From: Planctomycetota bacterium
GTDB lineage: Bacteria; Planctomycetota; UBA1135; GCA-002686595
DNA: 64,000 bases
Direction of reading: 5' to 3'
NCBI GenBank assembly: GCA_029259635.1
Contig: JAJDEU010000028.1
Location: forward strand, 62,001-126,000
The notes beneath the pieces are model-generated. The model saw only the letters and a list, made by a program, of their open reading frames with translations. It had not been told where the DNA came from and searched no databases. Both the position numbers and the translations under genes were made by a program. This document shows, in pieces, positions 8,520-17,547 of the stretch (within the stretch, counting starts at the first letter, position 1; the number at the start of each line of letters is the position of its first letter).

Positions 8520-10139
8520 CTAGCCGTTGTCGGCCATGCGGAGGCCGTTGTCCGACTCTTCGCCGTTCGGCCCGGCCACGCGCTTGTCGCCGCCATGCTG
8601 GAAGCCGCGCAGGGCCATCATCAGCTCGTCGGGACGATCGGAGGCAGAGAGAGCGATTTCCAGGTCGACCTGAGCCGACTCCACCAACTTGCGCAAGCTC
8701 ATGTTGAAGGAGATCAACCCGTTCTCGCCGGAGGAATCGATCACGCGCGACATTTCGCTCGTGCGGCCCTCGAGCAAAAGCTCTCGTATGTGCGGCGTCG
8801 AGGTCATCAGCTCATAAGCCGGGATCATGCCCTTGGCGGTGGCTCGGGGAACCAGGCGCTGGGACAGGACGGCGCCGAGGTTCTCGCTCAAGCGCTGGCG
8901 TACCTGAGCATGCTGCTCGGACGGGAAGAAGGACAGGATCCGATCAACGGTCTGAGCGGCGTTTACCGTGTGGAGGGTCGACAAGACGAGGTGGCCGGTT
9001 TCGGTCGCATCGAGGGCGGCGCAGACCGTCTCCGCATCGCGCATCTCTCCGATGAGCAGCACGTCGGGGCTCTGCCTCAAGGCGTGCCGCAGCCCAGCCT
9101 CAAAGTTCGGGCAGTCCGTCCCGATCTCGCGCTGGCTAATCACGCAGCGATCTTCGGTGAACAGCATCTCGACCGGGTCCTCGAGCGTGACGACGTGGCG
9201 CTCGAAGTGAAGGTTCATGTACTGAATCAGAGCCGCCAGGGTTGTCGACTTTCCCGAGCCGGCGATTCCCGTCACGAGCACGATGCCTCGCTTGCGACTC
9301 GCGATGCGCTTCATCTCCGCCGTCGGTAGGCCGAGGTTCTCGAGCATCGGCGGATCATCGGAGATGCGGCGCAGCACGACCGCCGGCTCTCCCATCTGCT
9401 TGTAGGCATTCAACCGGAAACGCCCCAGCCCATCGAGGTGCACGCCGACATCGACGGAACCGCACTCGGACCAGGCGCCCATGCGCTCTTCGCCAACCAC
9501 GCCGTTCAGGACCTCAAGCAGTGCGCCCGGACCCGGAACCTTGCCGGGCAAAAAGCGAATCTTCCCGTCCACGCGACAAGAGGGCTTTCCGCCAGCGCGC
9601 AGAATCAGATCACTCGCACGTGACTGAACCATCGCTGCCAGCCAAGCCTCCAGTTGATGGCGCGGCGAAATCGAAGTGGAGCTTAGCCCGGCGGGCATAG
9701 CGAGTTCTTGTGCAGCCTGGGGCTCGTCCGCGGGAATGGGAATGCTCTCGGCGTCTAGCAGACTATCGGGCAATGCCCCCAAATCCTTAGCGAGGTCTAC
9801 GTCCATCGCAGCGGGCATCGAGCCCAAATCTTCTAGGTTGGACGGAGCCGTCGGCTCGCCGAGATTGGAGTTCGGTGTGGGCTGATCGGGTTCCATAGTA
9901 TTCGATGCGGGCAACGCGGGAGCGAGTGCGTCCACTCCGCTGAGCTCCTGTTCCTTTGCGAAGCTCGGTTCCCCTGCGGCAAGCTGACCATCTTCCGCGT
10001 CCCTCATAGGAGGAACATTGGAGAGCGGCTCGAGCGGAGCGGGTCCGCGGCGCACCAGCGCATCGGATGTTTGAGAGTTTGCGTTGCTCTGCGGGCGCTC
10101 AGCTGAGCTCCCGCCTTCAATGGGCGAATCGGGGTTCAC
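8520..10139 (-). CDS. pilT: PilT-type twitching ATPase with a disordered N-terminal extension
   Basis: Hexameric retraction ATPase of type IV pili. Core motifs: Walker A GIAGSGKSTT (291-300), Asp box VVTLEDPVE, Walker B LLIGEMRDAET (361-371), His box STLHT. The GxISF segment near the end corresponds to the AIRNLIRE-type helix of PilT. Start: GTG at 10139 has GGAGG eight bases upstream; an earlier GTG at 10196 has none and adds 19 residues. About 160 residues before the catalytic part are rich in Pro, Glu, Ala and Ser and look disordered; normal PilT is about 345 residues. The extension has no recognised domain. The extension ATPase PilB and the pilins are not in this window. Confidence 0.88.
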   Translation of the reverse strand: MNPDSPIEGGSSAERPQSNANSQTSDALVRRGPAPLEPLSNVPPMRDAEDGQLAAGEPSFAKEQELSGVDALAPALPASNTMEPDQPTPNSNLGEPTAPSNLEDLGSMPAAMDVDLAKDLGALPDSLLDAESIPIPADEPQAAQELAMPAGLSSTSISPRHQLEAWLAAMVQSRASDLILRAGGKPSCRVDGKIRFLPGKVPGPGALLEVLNGVVGEERMGAWSECGSVDVGVHLDGLGRFRLNAYKQMGEPAVVLRRISDDPPMLENLGLPTAEMKRIASRKRGIVLVTGIAGSGKSTTLAALIQYMNLHFERHVVTLEDPVEMLFTEDRCVISQREIGTDCPNFEAGLRHALRQSPDVLLIGEMRDAETVCAALDATETGHLVLSTLHTVNAAQTVDRILSFFPSEQHAQVRQRLSENLGAVLSQRLVPRATAKGMIPAYELMTSTPHIRELLLEGRTSEMSRVIDSSGENGLISFNMSLRKLVESAQVDLEIALSASDRPDELMMALRGFQHGGDKRVAGPNGEESDNGLRMADNG

Positions 10140-10328
10140 GAACCTGCCTCCGGTCGTTGTCGAGGGCGCCCGTCGAGACGAGGACGCAATCCCCACAGAT
10201 CGGAGGTTGAAAGCTCGCGTCTTGAATGCAGCTGACTTACTTAACCGAACAAGCCGAAAAGCTGCTGTAAGTGCCGTCGCGGCGAGCCCCTGCCGGAAAA
10301 AGATTCCGGGCCTTCGCCCGCGCCGCTT

Positions 10329-11327
10329 TCAGTAGCTCTCTTCGCCGCGCACGATCTTTCGCGCGGCCGTTAAGAGTTCCGACAACCCGCGGCCTGTCGG
10401 CGAAGAGATGCGGAACAAGGCCTGTCCCGCCTCATCTTCAAGCTCTTGAGCCGCCAGTTCCGCGCTCTCAGTTTCGCATTTGCTGGCGACGAGCAGGCAC
10501 GGGCGCGCAGCCAGTTCACTGGAGTAGTTTTCAAGCTCCCTGCGAATCGACTTCCACGCAGCGACGGGATCCTCTGAAGCCGATTCCGAGACGTCCACCA
10601 AATGCAGCAGCACCTGACAACGCTCGACATGCTTCAAGAACTTGATCCCGAGTCCGACACCTTCCGAAGCGCCCTCGATCAAGCCGGGGAGATCCGCAAT
10701 GCAGAGCGTGTCGTAGTCGCCGACCTGAGCGATCCCAACCTGAGGATCCAGAGTCGTAAACGGGTAGTCCGCGACTTTGGGAGTCGCTGCACTAACGCGC
10801 GAAAGGAAGGTGCTCTTGCCGGCGTTCGGAAGGCCGACCAATCCGATCTCGGCCACGATCTTGAGCTCAAGGTGGACAGCGCGCTCTTCCCCAGGCCTAC
10901 CCGTTTCGGCAATTCGCGGCGCTTGCCGGACGGCGTTTGCAAAGTGAGTATTGCCGCGCCCGCCGTCGCCACCTTTTGCGAGGATCAAGCGATCCCCTTC
11001 CTTGGCCAGGTCTCGGAGCAAATGCCCGCGCTGTTTATCGCGCACCTGAGTTCCGATCGGAACGGGCAGGATAAAGTCCTCGCCGCGGTGTCCGGTTCGG
11101 TTCGCCGGCCCGCCGGGTTGGCCATTGCCAGCCGTGTAGCGCGGTTGCCGGCCGGCGTGCAAGAGCGAGCTCTCATGCGAATCGGCGACCAGGATCACGT
11201 CCCCGCCGTCTCCGCCGCTCCCCCCCCACGGACCTCCGCGAGGCACAAAAGCTTCGCGGCGGAACGCGATCATTCCGTCTCCGCCTTTGCCCGCGGCGAC
11301 TTCAATCTGACACTCGTCGCGAAACAT
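10329..11327 (-). CDS. obgE: Obg/CgtA ribosome-associated GTPase
   Basis: Essential GTPase that binds the 50S subunit and links ribosome assembly to stress and chromosome events. The glycine-rich Obg fold is clear at the N-terminus (AAGKGGDGMIAFRREAFVP, then GGDGGDV and KGGDGGRGN), followed by a G domain with G1 GLPNAGKSTF, switch II ADLPGLIEGAS and G5-like ISSPTG. The G4 position reads ASKCE rather than the usual NKxD, so nucleotide specificity may be relaxed. Length 332; the optional C-terminal OCT domain is missing. It is the third gene of the conserved rplU-rpmA-obgE cluster. Confidence 0.96.
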   Translation of the reverse strand: MFRDECQIEVAAGKGGDGMIAFRREAFVPRGGPWGGSGGDGGDVILVADSHESSLLHAGRQPRYTAGNGQPGGPANRTGHRGEDFILPVPIGTQVRDKQRGHLLRDLAKEGDRLILAKGGDGGRGNTHFANAVRQAPRIAETGRPGEERAVHLELKIVAEIGLVGLPNAGKSTFLSRVSAATPKVADYPFTTLDPQVGIAQVGDYDTLCIADLPGLIEGASEGVGLGIKFLKHVERCQVLLHLVDVSESASEDPVAAWKSIRRELENYSSELAARPCLLVASKCETESAELAAQELEDEAGQALFRISSPTGRGLSELLTAARKIVRGEESY

Positions 11328-11377
11328 GGCTACTCGCGCTGCTTAGACCGGAAGCTCAGGCTTCCGAAGCGGCGCCC

Positions 11378-11626
11378 TTAGGACACTACCGGATCGACGT
11401 GAACCCGTCGTCCGGTTTGGAATCGCACCGTTCCGTCGATCAGAGAAAATATCGTGTAGTCGTTGCCCAGCCCGACATTCTTGCCCGGCTTGTAGCGAGT
11501 TCCGCACTGACGAATGATGATCGTGCCCGAAGTCACGGCTTCCCCGCCATAGCGCTTCACGCCTCGAAACTGCGGGTTGGAATCTCTGCCGTTGCGGGTC
11601 GAACCCTGTCCCTTTTTATGTGCCAT
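11378..11626 (-). CDS. rpmA: 50S ribosomal protein L27
   Basis: 82-residue L27, whose N-terminal tail reaches the peptidyl transferase centre. It starts [16 protein letters not shown], so there is no extra N-terminal peptide of the type removed by the Prp protease in Firmicutes. The core [22 protein letters not shown] is typical. It lies 12 bp downstream of rplU and 50 bp upstream of obgE in the usual order, presumably cotranscribed. Confidence 0.98.
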   Translation of the reverse strand: MAHKKGQGSTRNGRDSNPQFRGVKRYGGEAVTSGTIIIRQCGTRYKPGKNVGLGNDYTIFSLIDGTVRFQTGRRVHVDPVVS

Positions 11627-11638
11627 AGCTTGTGTCCT

Positions 11639-11953
11639 CTAGGCTTGGATCGAGGTGATGCGGACCCGCGTGTACTTCTGGCGGTGGCCATTCTTGCAGC
11701 GCGAGTCTTTACGGCGCCGGAATTTGAAGATCACGAGCTTGGGTCCCTTGGCCTCGCCAATCACCTCACCCTTTACGGAAGCGCCCTCGACGAGCGGCTT
11801 TCCTAGGCGAACTTTGTCCTCGTTCGATACGAGCGAGACTTGATCGAAGCTGATTTCCTGGCCGGGTTCGGCGGAGGCCATCGTGTCACAGAGAATGACG
11901 TCGCCTTCGCGCACGGTGAACTGGCGCTGGCGGTCGGAGATAACGGCGTACAT
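11639..11953 (-). CDS. rplU: 50S ribosomal protein L21
   Basis: 104-residue L21, a 23S rRNA binding protein. It begins MYAVISDRQRQFTVREGD and ends with the basic KNGHRQKYTRVRITSI segment expected of L21. First gene of rplU-rpmA-obgE. The operon promoter should lie in the 409 bp upstream. ATG start at 11953; no earlier in-frame start improves it. Confidence 0.97.
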   Translation of the reverse strand: MYAVISDRQRQFTVREGDVILCDTMASAEPGQEISFDQVSLVSNEDKVRLGKPLVEGASVKGEVIGEAKGPKLVIFKFRRRKDSRCKNGHRQKYTRVRITSIQA

Positions 11954-12362
11954 GGTTCTGGCTGGCCTATTCTTGGACCCGTCGTGGGGTCGAAATGGGC
12001 GATCCGAGCCGCCCGTCCAATGGGCTTCTCGGTGTCTGGTCCCGAAAGGGCGAAGAAGTCTAGCTAGGAGGAGAGGGCGTGGGAAGAGCCGAGTTCACGC
12101 TCTGTGAAGGTTTCCAGCGGAGAGAGTGCCGTCCTGCCCCCCTGCCGGAAGCTCCTACGGTAGCTCCACGCGGGAGAAAATCGGATTGAGGGCCAGAGCC
12201 TGTTCACGGGGAACAGGAGTTCACGAGCGGCAGTCTTCCTGCCGGCGCGAGACCCCCAAGCTTCGTCCGATCACCGAATTCGGTCGCGTCTCCGGCCGCC
12301 GAGCGGACCGGAAGCCCGCGCCCTTGAGGCGCCGCACTCCATCGACAGGCTCCGAGCCCGTC
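11954..12362. other. Leader region upstream of rplU and downstream of rne
   Basis: 409 bp without a credible gene. It contains two hairpin-capable sequences: CCTGTTC/GAACAGG (12199-12205 and 12211-12217) and GACCC/GGGTC close to the rplU start near 11984-12000. Neither is followed by a T-run on the minus strand. It presumably carries the rplU promoter and the 3' end of the rne transcript; no promoter box was identified with confidence. Confidence 0.45.
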
Positions 12363-14948
12363 TTAGCGCTTGCGGCGGCCGCCAGGTCGAACCTCGCGCC
12401 CATCGGCCCTGAGATAGCGCAGCACGCTGTCCTCGACCTGCTCCGGCGCTTTGGTGAATTTCAACTCGCGACTGTGCTTGGTCTTGAGCTCGTCGAGCTC
12501 GTCCGCCGTGTGCTCGAGCAGATAGTCGACGACTTCCGGATGAGCGCGAACCTCGACAACGGAGAAGCCCTTCTGCGTGAGCGCCGAACCGAGGCGACGT
12601 AGGATCGCTTGAGCCCTTGAGCCGGCTGTTCTCTCGCGACCGGACCCGCGGCAGGCCGAGCAGGGATCGAAGATGAGCTTCGAGAGTCCCGGTCCCAACC
12701 GCTGACGCGTCATTTCGAGCAAGCCAAACTGGGAAATACGTCCCACCTTGCTGCGTGCGCGATCTCCGACGAGCGCTGCGCGGAACTCCCGCTCGACCGC
12801 CAATCGACTGCTCGATCGCATCATATCAATGAAGTCCACGACCAAGATGCCGCCAAGGTCGCGCAATCGAATCTGACGCGCAATCTCGGGAGCGGCTTCG
12901 AGGTTGGCCTTTAGAGCCACGTCTTCAAATCCGTTGCCCTCACGAGTTCGACCCGAGTTCACGTCAATTGCAACCAGGGCTTCCGTCTGATCGAAGACGA
13001 TGGAGCCGCCCGACGGCAACTCGATGCGACGGGAGAAGATTCGCTCAAACTCTTGCTCGATACTGTAAGCGTGAAAGAGCGGCTTCGAGTTTTCGTGCAG
13101 GACGATGCGGTCCATGTGCTCGGGCATCAGCGCTTCGGCGAACTTGAGCATGCTCGCGTGGACCGTCGGATCGTCCACGATCACCGATTTGGTCTTCGAG
13201 TTGAACAAGTCGCGCATCGTTCGAATCGCCACGCTGGACTCTTCGTAGAGCGGAGCCGGGTTTCGGCCCGAGACCAAGCGTTTGCCGAAGTCTTCCCAGA
13301 CCGCCATGAGGTAGTCGAGATCGCGTCGGAGCTCCGTCTTCGTCTTTCCGATGCCCGCAGTTCGAACGATGACCCCCATCCCGTCCTGAATATTGAGAGA
13401 GGTCAGAATTCGTTTGAGCCGACGGCGCTCTTTCTCGTCTTCAATCTTCCGAGACACTCCGGTGCGTGCCAAAGACGGCATCAGCACGAGGTAGCGACCG
13501 GGGATCGAGATAAAGGTGGTCAGGGTGGGGCCCTTGTCGCCGATGGCGTCCTTCGTGATCTGCGCCGCGACCATCTGGCCCTTCTTCAGCACGTCGCCGA
13601 TCGCCACTCTCGGCCGGGAGTGACGACGCGGAGAACGGCTCGATTTCGATTTGGAGTTGCGCCCGGGTTTCGCGTCGTCGTTCGAGGAGTCGACGCCGTC
13701 GGAGCCGGAAGCCCACTCATCGTCCTCTACGCGAGTCGTGAGCAGTTTATCGAGGTTCCAATCTGTCTCACCGTAAGCCGGCAGAACATCGGAAGCGTGC
13801 AAGAAGCCATTGCGCCCCTGCCCGAAGTCGACGAAGGCTGCGCCGATCGGCGCCTCGAGGTTGACCACGCGGCCGCGATAGATGTCGTTGACCAGCGAGG
13901 TGTAGCGGTCGACAACCATCTGAAAATCGAGAATGCGGCCGTTGTCGCAGACCGCGACGCGGACCTCCTCGGTGTGGCTCGCATTGACGAGAATCGTCTG
14001 CGTCCTCTCCACTTCGAGAGCCGCCGCCTTCTCGTCAGCCGTCTGAGTGCGTCGCGAAGCGCTCGCTCCCGGCGCCTTCTTGCGCGATGGGGAAGCCTTG
14101 CCCGGTCGTGAGCTCGAGTCGCCAGCTCTCGCGCCAGCGAACTCCTCTAACTCGAGCAACTCGTCTTCTTCTCCGGGAATGGAGTCGACCACACCGTGCT
14201 GAGTTTTGGTCTTTTTGCGTCTGCGACCACCCCGAGAACCTCGGCGCCGCTTCTTACGAGGCTCGTCGCCGGCACCGCCCTCTTGTTCGGCCCGCTCGGT
14301 CGGTTGCCCTTCAACCGACTCCTCGACGTCACGCCCCTCCCGATCGACAGATTTCGAAGCGGGAGCGCGTCGAGTCGAGGCCTTGCGACGAGAAGCCGGC
14401 TTCTTGCGCCGTACGGACTCGCTCGACGATTCCGCCTCGCCACTCTCGGCGGAAGGCTCCTCCGTGGATGCCTCTCGCGTTGATCGCCTTCGACCGCCTC
14501 TCCGTGTTCTCTTCTTAGCCGTCGAGCCGCTGCCCGCGTCGAGAGCCTCCGAAACGTCCCCCGCGGGATTGCTCTCGTCGGCGGACGGGCTGTCTTCAGC
14601 CGCCGCGCTTTCGGCCGGAGAGCGTCGCGACCGACTGCGTCGAACGCCACCACTAGAGGGGGTGCTCTTCTCGTCAGCCGTATTTCCCGGTTCGCCGTTT
14701 TCCGCCGCCGGTGCGGAGTTCGAGGGCTCGTCGCTTTCCGAAGGCGCCTGCTCGGCGTCGGGATCCGCAGGACGACGGCGGCGTCGGCCGCCCCTCGATC
14801 TGCGGCGTGGGGCCCTGGAACTCTCCGAGGAGTCGTTCGGCGAGGGCGATGTGGAATCGGATTGTGTGTCTTGGGCTTGATGGGAAGCGGAAGAACCGAC
14901 ATCCCCCCCCGGAAGGCTCGTGCCTTGCGGGTCGATGGAATCGCTCAT
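12363..14948 (-). CDS. rne: Ribonuclease E/G with a long N-terminal Arg-rich disordered region
   Basis: Endoribonuclease of mRNA decay and rRNA/tRNA processing. The catalytic part occupies about residues 325-830 of 861: S1 domain from VAVCDNGRILDF (331-342) to about 490, broken by a low-complexity insert at 392-448; then the DNase I-like domain with catalytic D662 (AIDVNSG) and D705 (VVDFIDM), and the zinc-link cysteines C763 and C766 (CSAC). The first 320 residues are disordered Ser/Glu/Pro sequence with at least three arginine-rich blocks (RRRSRGGRRRRR near 48-59, TRRGGRRRSTR near 148-158, KKRRRGSRGGRRRKK near 232-246). In E. coli such RNA-binding blocks lie C-terminal. ATG at 14948 chosen; an upstream extension of this frame looks non-coding. 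Confidence 0.95.
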   Translation of the reverse strand: MSDSIDPQGTSLPGGDVGSSASHQAQDTQSDSTSPSPNDSSESSRAPRRRSRGGRRRRRPADPDAEQAPSESDEPSNSAPAAENGEPGNTADEKSTPSSGGVRRSRSRRSPAESAAAEDSPSADESNPAGDVSEALDAGSGSTAKKRTRRGGRRRSTREASTEEPSAESGEAESSSESVRRKKPASRRKASTRRAPASKSVDREGRDVEESVEGQPTERAEQEGGAGDEPRKKRRRGSRGGRRRKKTKTQHGVVDSIPGEEDELLELEEFAGARAGDSSSRPGKASPSRKKAPGASASRRTQTADEKAAALEVERTQTILVNASHTEEVRVAVCDNGRILDFQMVVDRYTSLVNDIYRGRVVNLEAPIGAAFVDFGQGRNGFLHASDVLPAYGETDWNLDKLLTTRVEDDEWASGSDGVDSSNDDAKPGRNSKSKSSRSPRRHSRPRVAIGDVLKKGQMVAAQITKDAIGDKGPTLTTFISIPGRYLVLMPSLARTGVSRKIEDEKERRRLKRILTSLNIQDGMGVIVRTAGIGKTKTELRRDLDYLMAVWEDFGKRLVSGRNPAPLYEESSVAIRTMRDLFNSKTKSVIVDDPTVHASMLKFAEALMPEHMDRIVLHENSKPLFHAYSIEQEFERIFSRRIELPSGGSIVFDQTEALVAIDVNSGRTREGNGFEDVALKANLEAAPEIARQIRLRDLGGILVVDFIDMMRSSSRLAVEREFRAALVGDRARSKVGRISQFGLLEMTRQRLGPGLSKLIFDPCSACRGSGRERTAGSRAQAILRRLGSALTQKGFSVVEVRAHPEVVDYLLEHTADELDELKTKHSRELKFTKAPEQVEDSVLRYLRADGREVRPGGRRKR

Positions 14949-15657
14949 CAAGTTGGTCTCATTTTCAGCCGCACAGCGGCGTTTGGGTGTTTGTCCGGCG
15001 CTACGCGACGGACGCTCGTGCGGCATCGACAACCCAATTGCTTGGGGCGTGCGCACAGCAGTTCGGTCTCCAGCACGGCGCGCGACTCCGTTCGAATCCT
15101 CTGAAGGATCGAAGTAGTGGATCTGAGTGACCGAAGCCTCCCAGGACCGCGTCGGCACGCGCTGAATCCCTTGTTCCTAGTTGTAAAGAGGCAGAGCCCC
15201 ACAGAGTTCGACAACCAAAGCTGTCGTGAATTATTTAGTCGAGGTTGGCCGGAGCCGGTGACCTCTCGGGATGGGCCGTCGGTATCGGAACTGGTGCGCG
15301 CCGGGCAATCAAGCGGAAAGGCGCAGCGTCGTCGATGGCGCTCTAGTTTTGCCAGAGCGGGGTAAGAGTGATGGTGACCGGATTCGCGTCCTCGGCCCAA
15401 GGAACGCGAGCGGGCGGTCGGGGACACGGGTCCCCTCCTGAACGAACGAAAGCCAGAACTTCGCCTCCCGTGAAGGGAGGGATGCGGCGGTTGGGCCGCG
15501 TGAAGAACCCTGGCGACCTAAAGGCTAAGCGCAGGACGCTCGGGAAGGCCTTTGGGGTGATCGACCTTATCTCAGGCTGGGTTGGCGATGCAAGCGCCAG
15601 GTCGGATCGGCGCTCTCCGGGCCCCGCAGAGATGCTGCTGGGCCCGAAGAGGTTCGA
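14949..15657. other. Long intergenic region upstream of rne
   Basis: 709 bp between the secretin stop and the RNase E/G start. No frame has a recognisable protein or protein-like composition. An AT-rich patch (AATTATTT on the + strand, about 15229-15236) stands out against the GC-rich background. In other bacteria the rne mRNA has a long structured 5' UTR used for autoregulation; this gap is long enough for one, but I can only note the space. No promoter or terminator was assigned. Confidence 0.4.
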
Positions 15658-17547
15658 TTATTCGTCCGAATCCGAATCGGCGGGAGCGGCCTCATCGGTC
15701 GCTTCCATTCCGGGCTCCTGCACGAAGCTCTCCCAATCCCCCTCGGAATCGGAGCTCGTATCGCCATTCTCGTTCGCGTGCGACATCAGGACGCCATCGC
15801 CCTGAAGCAGCTCCAGAAGCTCCTCGTTGTAGTCTTCCCGGCGGCGATTGAGCTCGCGCTGAAGAGCGTGCTCCTGATCGACGGACGTGCGGACGACGTT
15901 CGGAGTGATGAAGACAAGGAGACTGCGACGCTCACGGTTCTTCTGCTCATGGCGGAAGAGCCAACCGAGCAGCGGGATATCGCCGAGCAGCGGGACCTTG
16001 GCGAAGCGCTCAAAGTCCGTGTCGGTCGTGAGACCTCCAACGACGGCGGTCTGGCCGCTGTCCAGCATCATCGTGGTGACGATGGTGGAAGAGCGCGTGC
16101 GCGGCAACGCAATCGAGCCCTCAAGGCCGGAGGCACCGATCGTAAAGACGTCGAAGCCGGGGGGCGCGAGAGCGGAGTTTCCGGTACCGGAGAGGCTGGT
16201 CTCTTTGGGAATGATCTCGAGCATCACTTGGTTCGAGCCCGGGATCACGTTGGGAACCAGCAGGAGCTGGAACCCGACCTTGACCGGTGAGCCCGTCGCT
16301 TCTGCCACGGACAGCTGAAGCCCGCCCGCTTGGCCCTGCTCAGACTTGGCCTCGGCGTAGCGAATCGTCTCGCCGACGAAGATCGTCGCAGCACGACCAT
16401 CGAGAGCGATGATCTTGGGAGACTGAACAACCTGAGTGCGCTCATCACTATCGAGCAGACGCAGAGTGGCTTGCCAACCAGTGAAGGAGAGCGCACCGAA
16501 GACCGTGTCCGGAGTCACCGTCGTTCCAAAGTTTTGGAGCGGGTTGGCGAAGGGACCGTCATTCGGGTTGGCGATGAAGATGTCTTCGAAACCGCCATCG
16601 CCCAAGTTGAACGGGAAGGTAATCGGAATCTGACCACCGGACAGGCTGGCCGAGGGGCCCGCGTCTCCGTAGTCGACACCGAGATTGAAGAGGTCATTGT
16701 TCGTCGTCGAGATGAACTTGACGTCGACGAGGACCTGCGCCGGGGAGACGTCGAGATCGTCGATCATAGTCTTGATCTCGGCATGCACCTGTGCAGTGTC
16801 CCGCACAACGAGCATGTTCCGCTCGGCGACATAGTCGAGATCTCCACCCGGGTTGAGGGCTTTGGAGAGCGCACCAAGAGCCGGGAAGTCCTTCGTGAGA
16901 TCTCCTGTCGCACCCTCGAGGTCTCCCTTGACGAATTCGGAATCGATCTCGGGAACGAAGGCGCTTCTAGGACGGAGATAGCGAAGCTGATAGCTGCGCG
17001 TCTCCATCTGAGCCTGAAGGGTCAGCGGGTCGACAACGCGCAAGACTCCGCGCTCTTCTTCGACGACGACGAAGCCCAGCGTTTTGACGGCGACCTCGAG
17101 CGCATGCCTCCACGGAACGTCCGTAAGCCTGACCGAGATCGTTCCCGCAACCTGAGGAGCCACGATAACGTTGGCTCCTGAGATCGCAGCGATCGCGTCA
17201 ATCACTTCGGTGATCTCCGAGTTGTTGAAGACGAAGGTCACTCGCTCGGGGCGGCTCACGACCAGCACGCCGGCGGCGCCATCCTCGACAACACAGCCTG
17301 CGAGTTCCGCAGCTAGGTCGAGCGCATCACGCCACGGCACGTCGGTGATATCCAGTGAGATTTCGGTGTCGCCACCTTCCATCACTACGATATTCGCTCC
17401 GGATTGAACGCGGACGTAATCAACGACTTCATCGAGCTGGCGCCCGTCGATGCGCAGTGAAACGCGCGCATCGAAGCGAGGGACCTGTGCTGATGCCGAA
17501 GCTGCCAACAATACGGCGGTGAGGCCGCTAAAGAACCACTTGATCAT
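15658..17547 (-). CDS. pilQ: Type IV pilus secretin (PilQ family)
   Basis: Outer-membrane secretin that forms the pilus gate. Signal peptide at 1-20 (hydrophobic segment then ASASA-Q). Two tandem homologous N-domain repeats are visible: DITDVPWRDALDLAAELAG and RLTDVPWRHALEVAVKTLG (about residues 30-175). An N1/N3-type domain follows, then the secretin barrel ending with VPLLGDIPLLGWLFR, the family's hallmark. The C-terminus has a roughly 40-residue acidic Ser/Asp/Glu tail not found in typical PilQ. 629 residues. Its ATG overlaps the stop of the preceding pilO/P gene by one base (TAATG), so it is the last gene of pilM-N-O/P-Q. Confidence 0.92.
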   Translation of the reverse strand: MIKWFFSGLTAVLLAASASAQVPRFDARVSLRIDGRQLDEVVDYVRVQSGANIVVMEGGDTEISLDITDVPWRDALDLAAELAGCVVEDGAAGVLVVSRPERVTFVFNNSEITEVIDAIAAISGANVIVAPQVAGTISVRLTDVPWRHALEVAVKTLGFVVVEEERGVLRVVDPLTLQAQMETRSYQLRYLRPRSAFVPEIDSEFVKGDLEGATGDLTKDFPALGALSKALNPGGDLDYVAERNMLVVRDTAQVHAEIKTMIDDLDVSPAQVLVDVKFISTTNNDLFNLGVDYGDAGPSASLSGGQIPITFPFNLGDGGFEDIFIANPNDGPFANPLQNFGTTVTPDTVFGALSFTGWQATLRLLDSDERTQVVQSPKIIALDGRAATIFVGETIRYAEAKSEQGQAGGLQLSVAEATGSPVKVGFQLLLVPNVIPGSNQVMLEIIPKETSLSGTGNSALAPPGFDVFTIGASGLEGSIALPRTRSSTIVTTMMLDSGQTAVVGGLTTDTDFERFAKVPLLGDIPLLGWLFRHEQKNRERRSLLVFITPNVVRTSVDQEHALQRELNRRREDYNEELLELLQGDGVLMSHANENGDTSSDSEGDWESFVQEPGMEATDEAAPADSDSDE

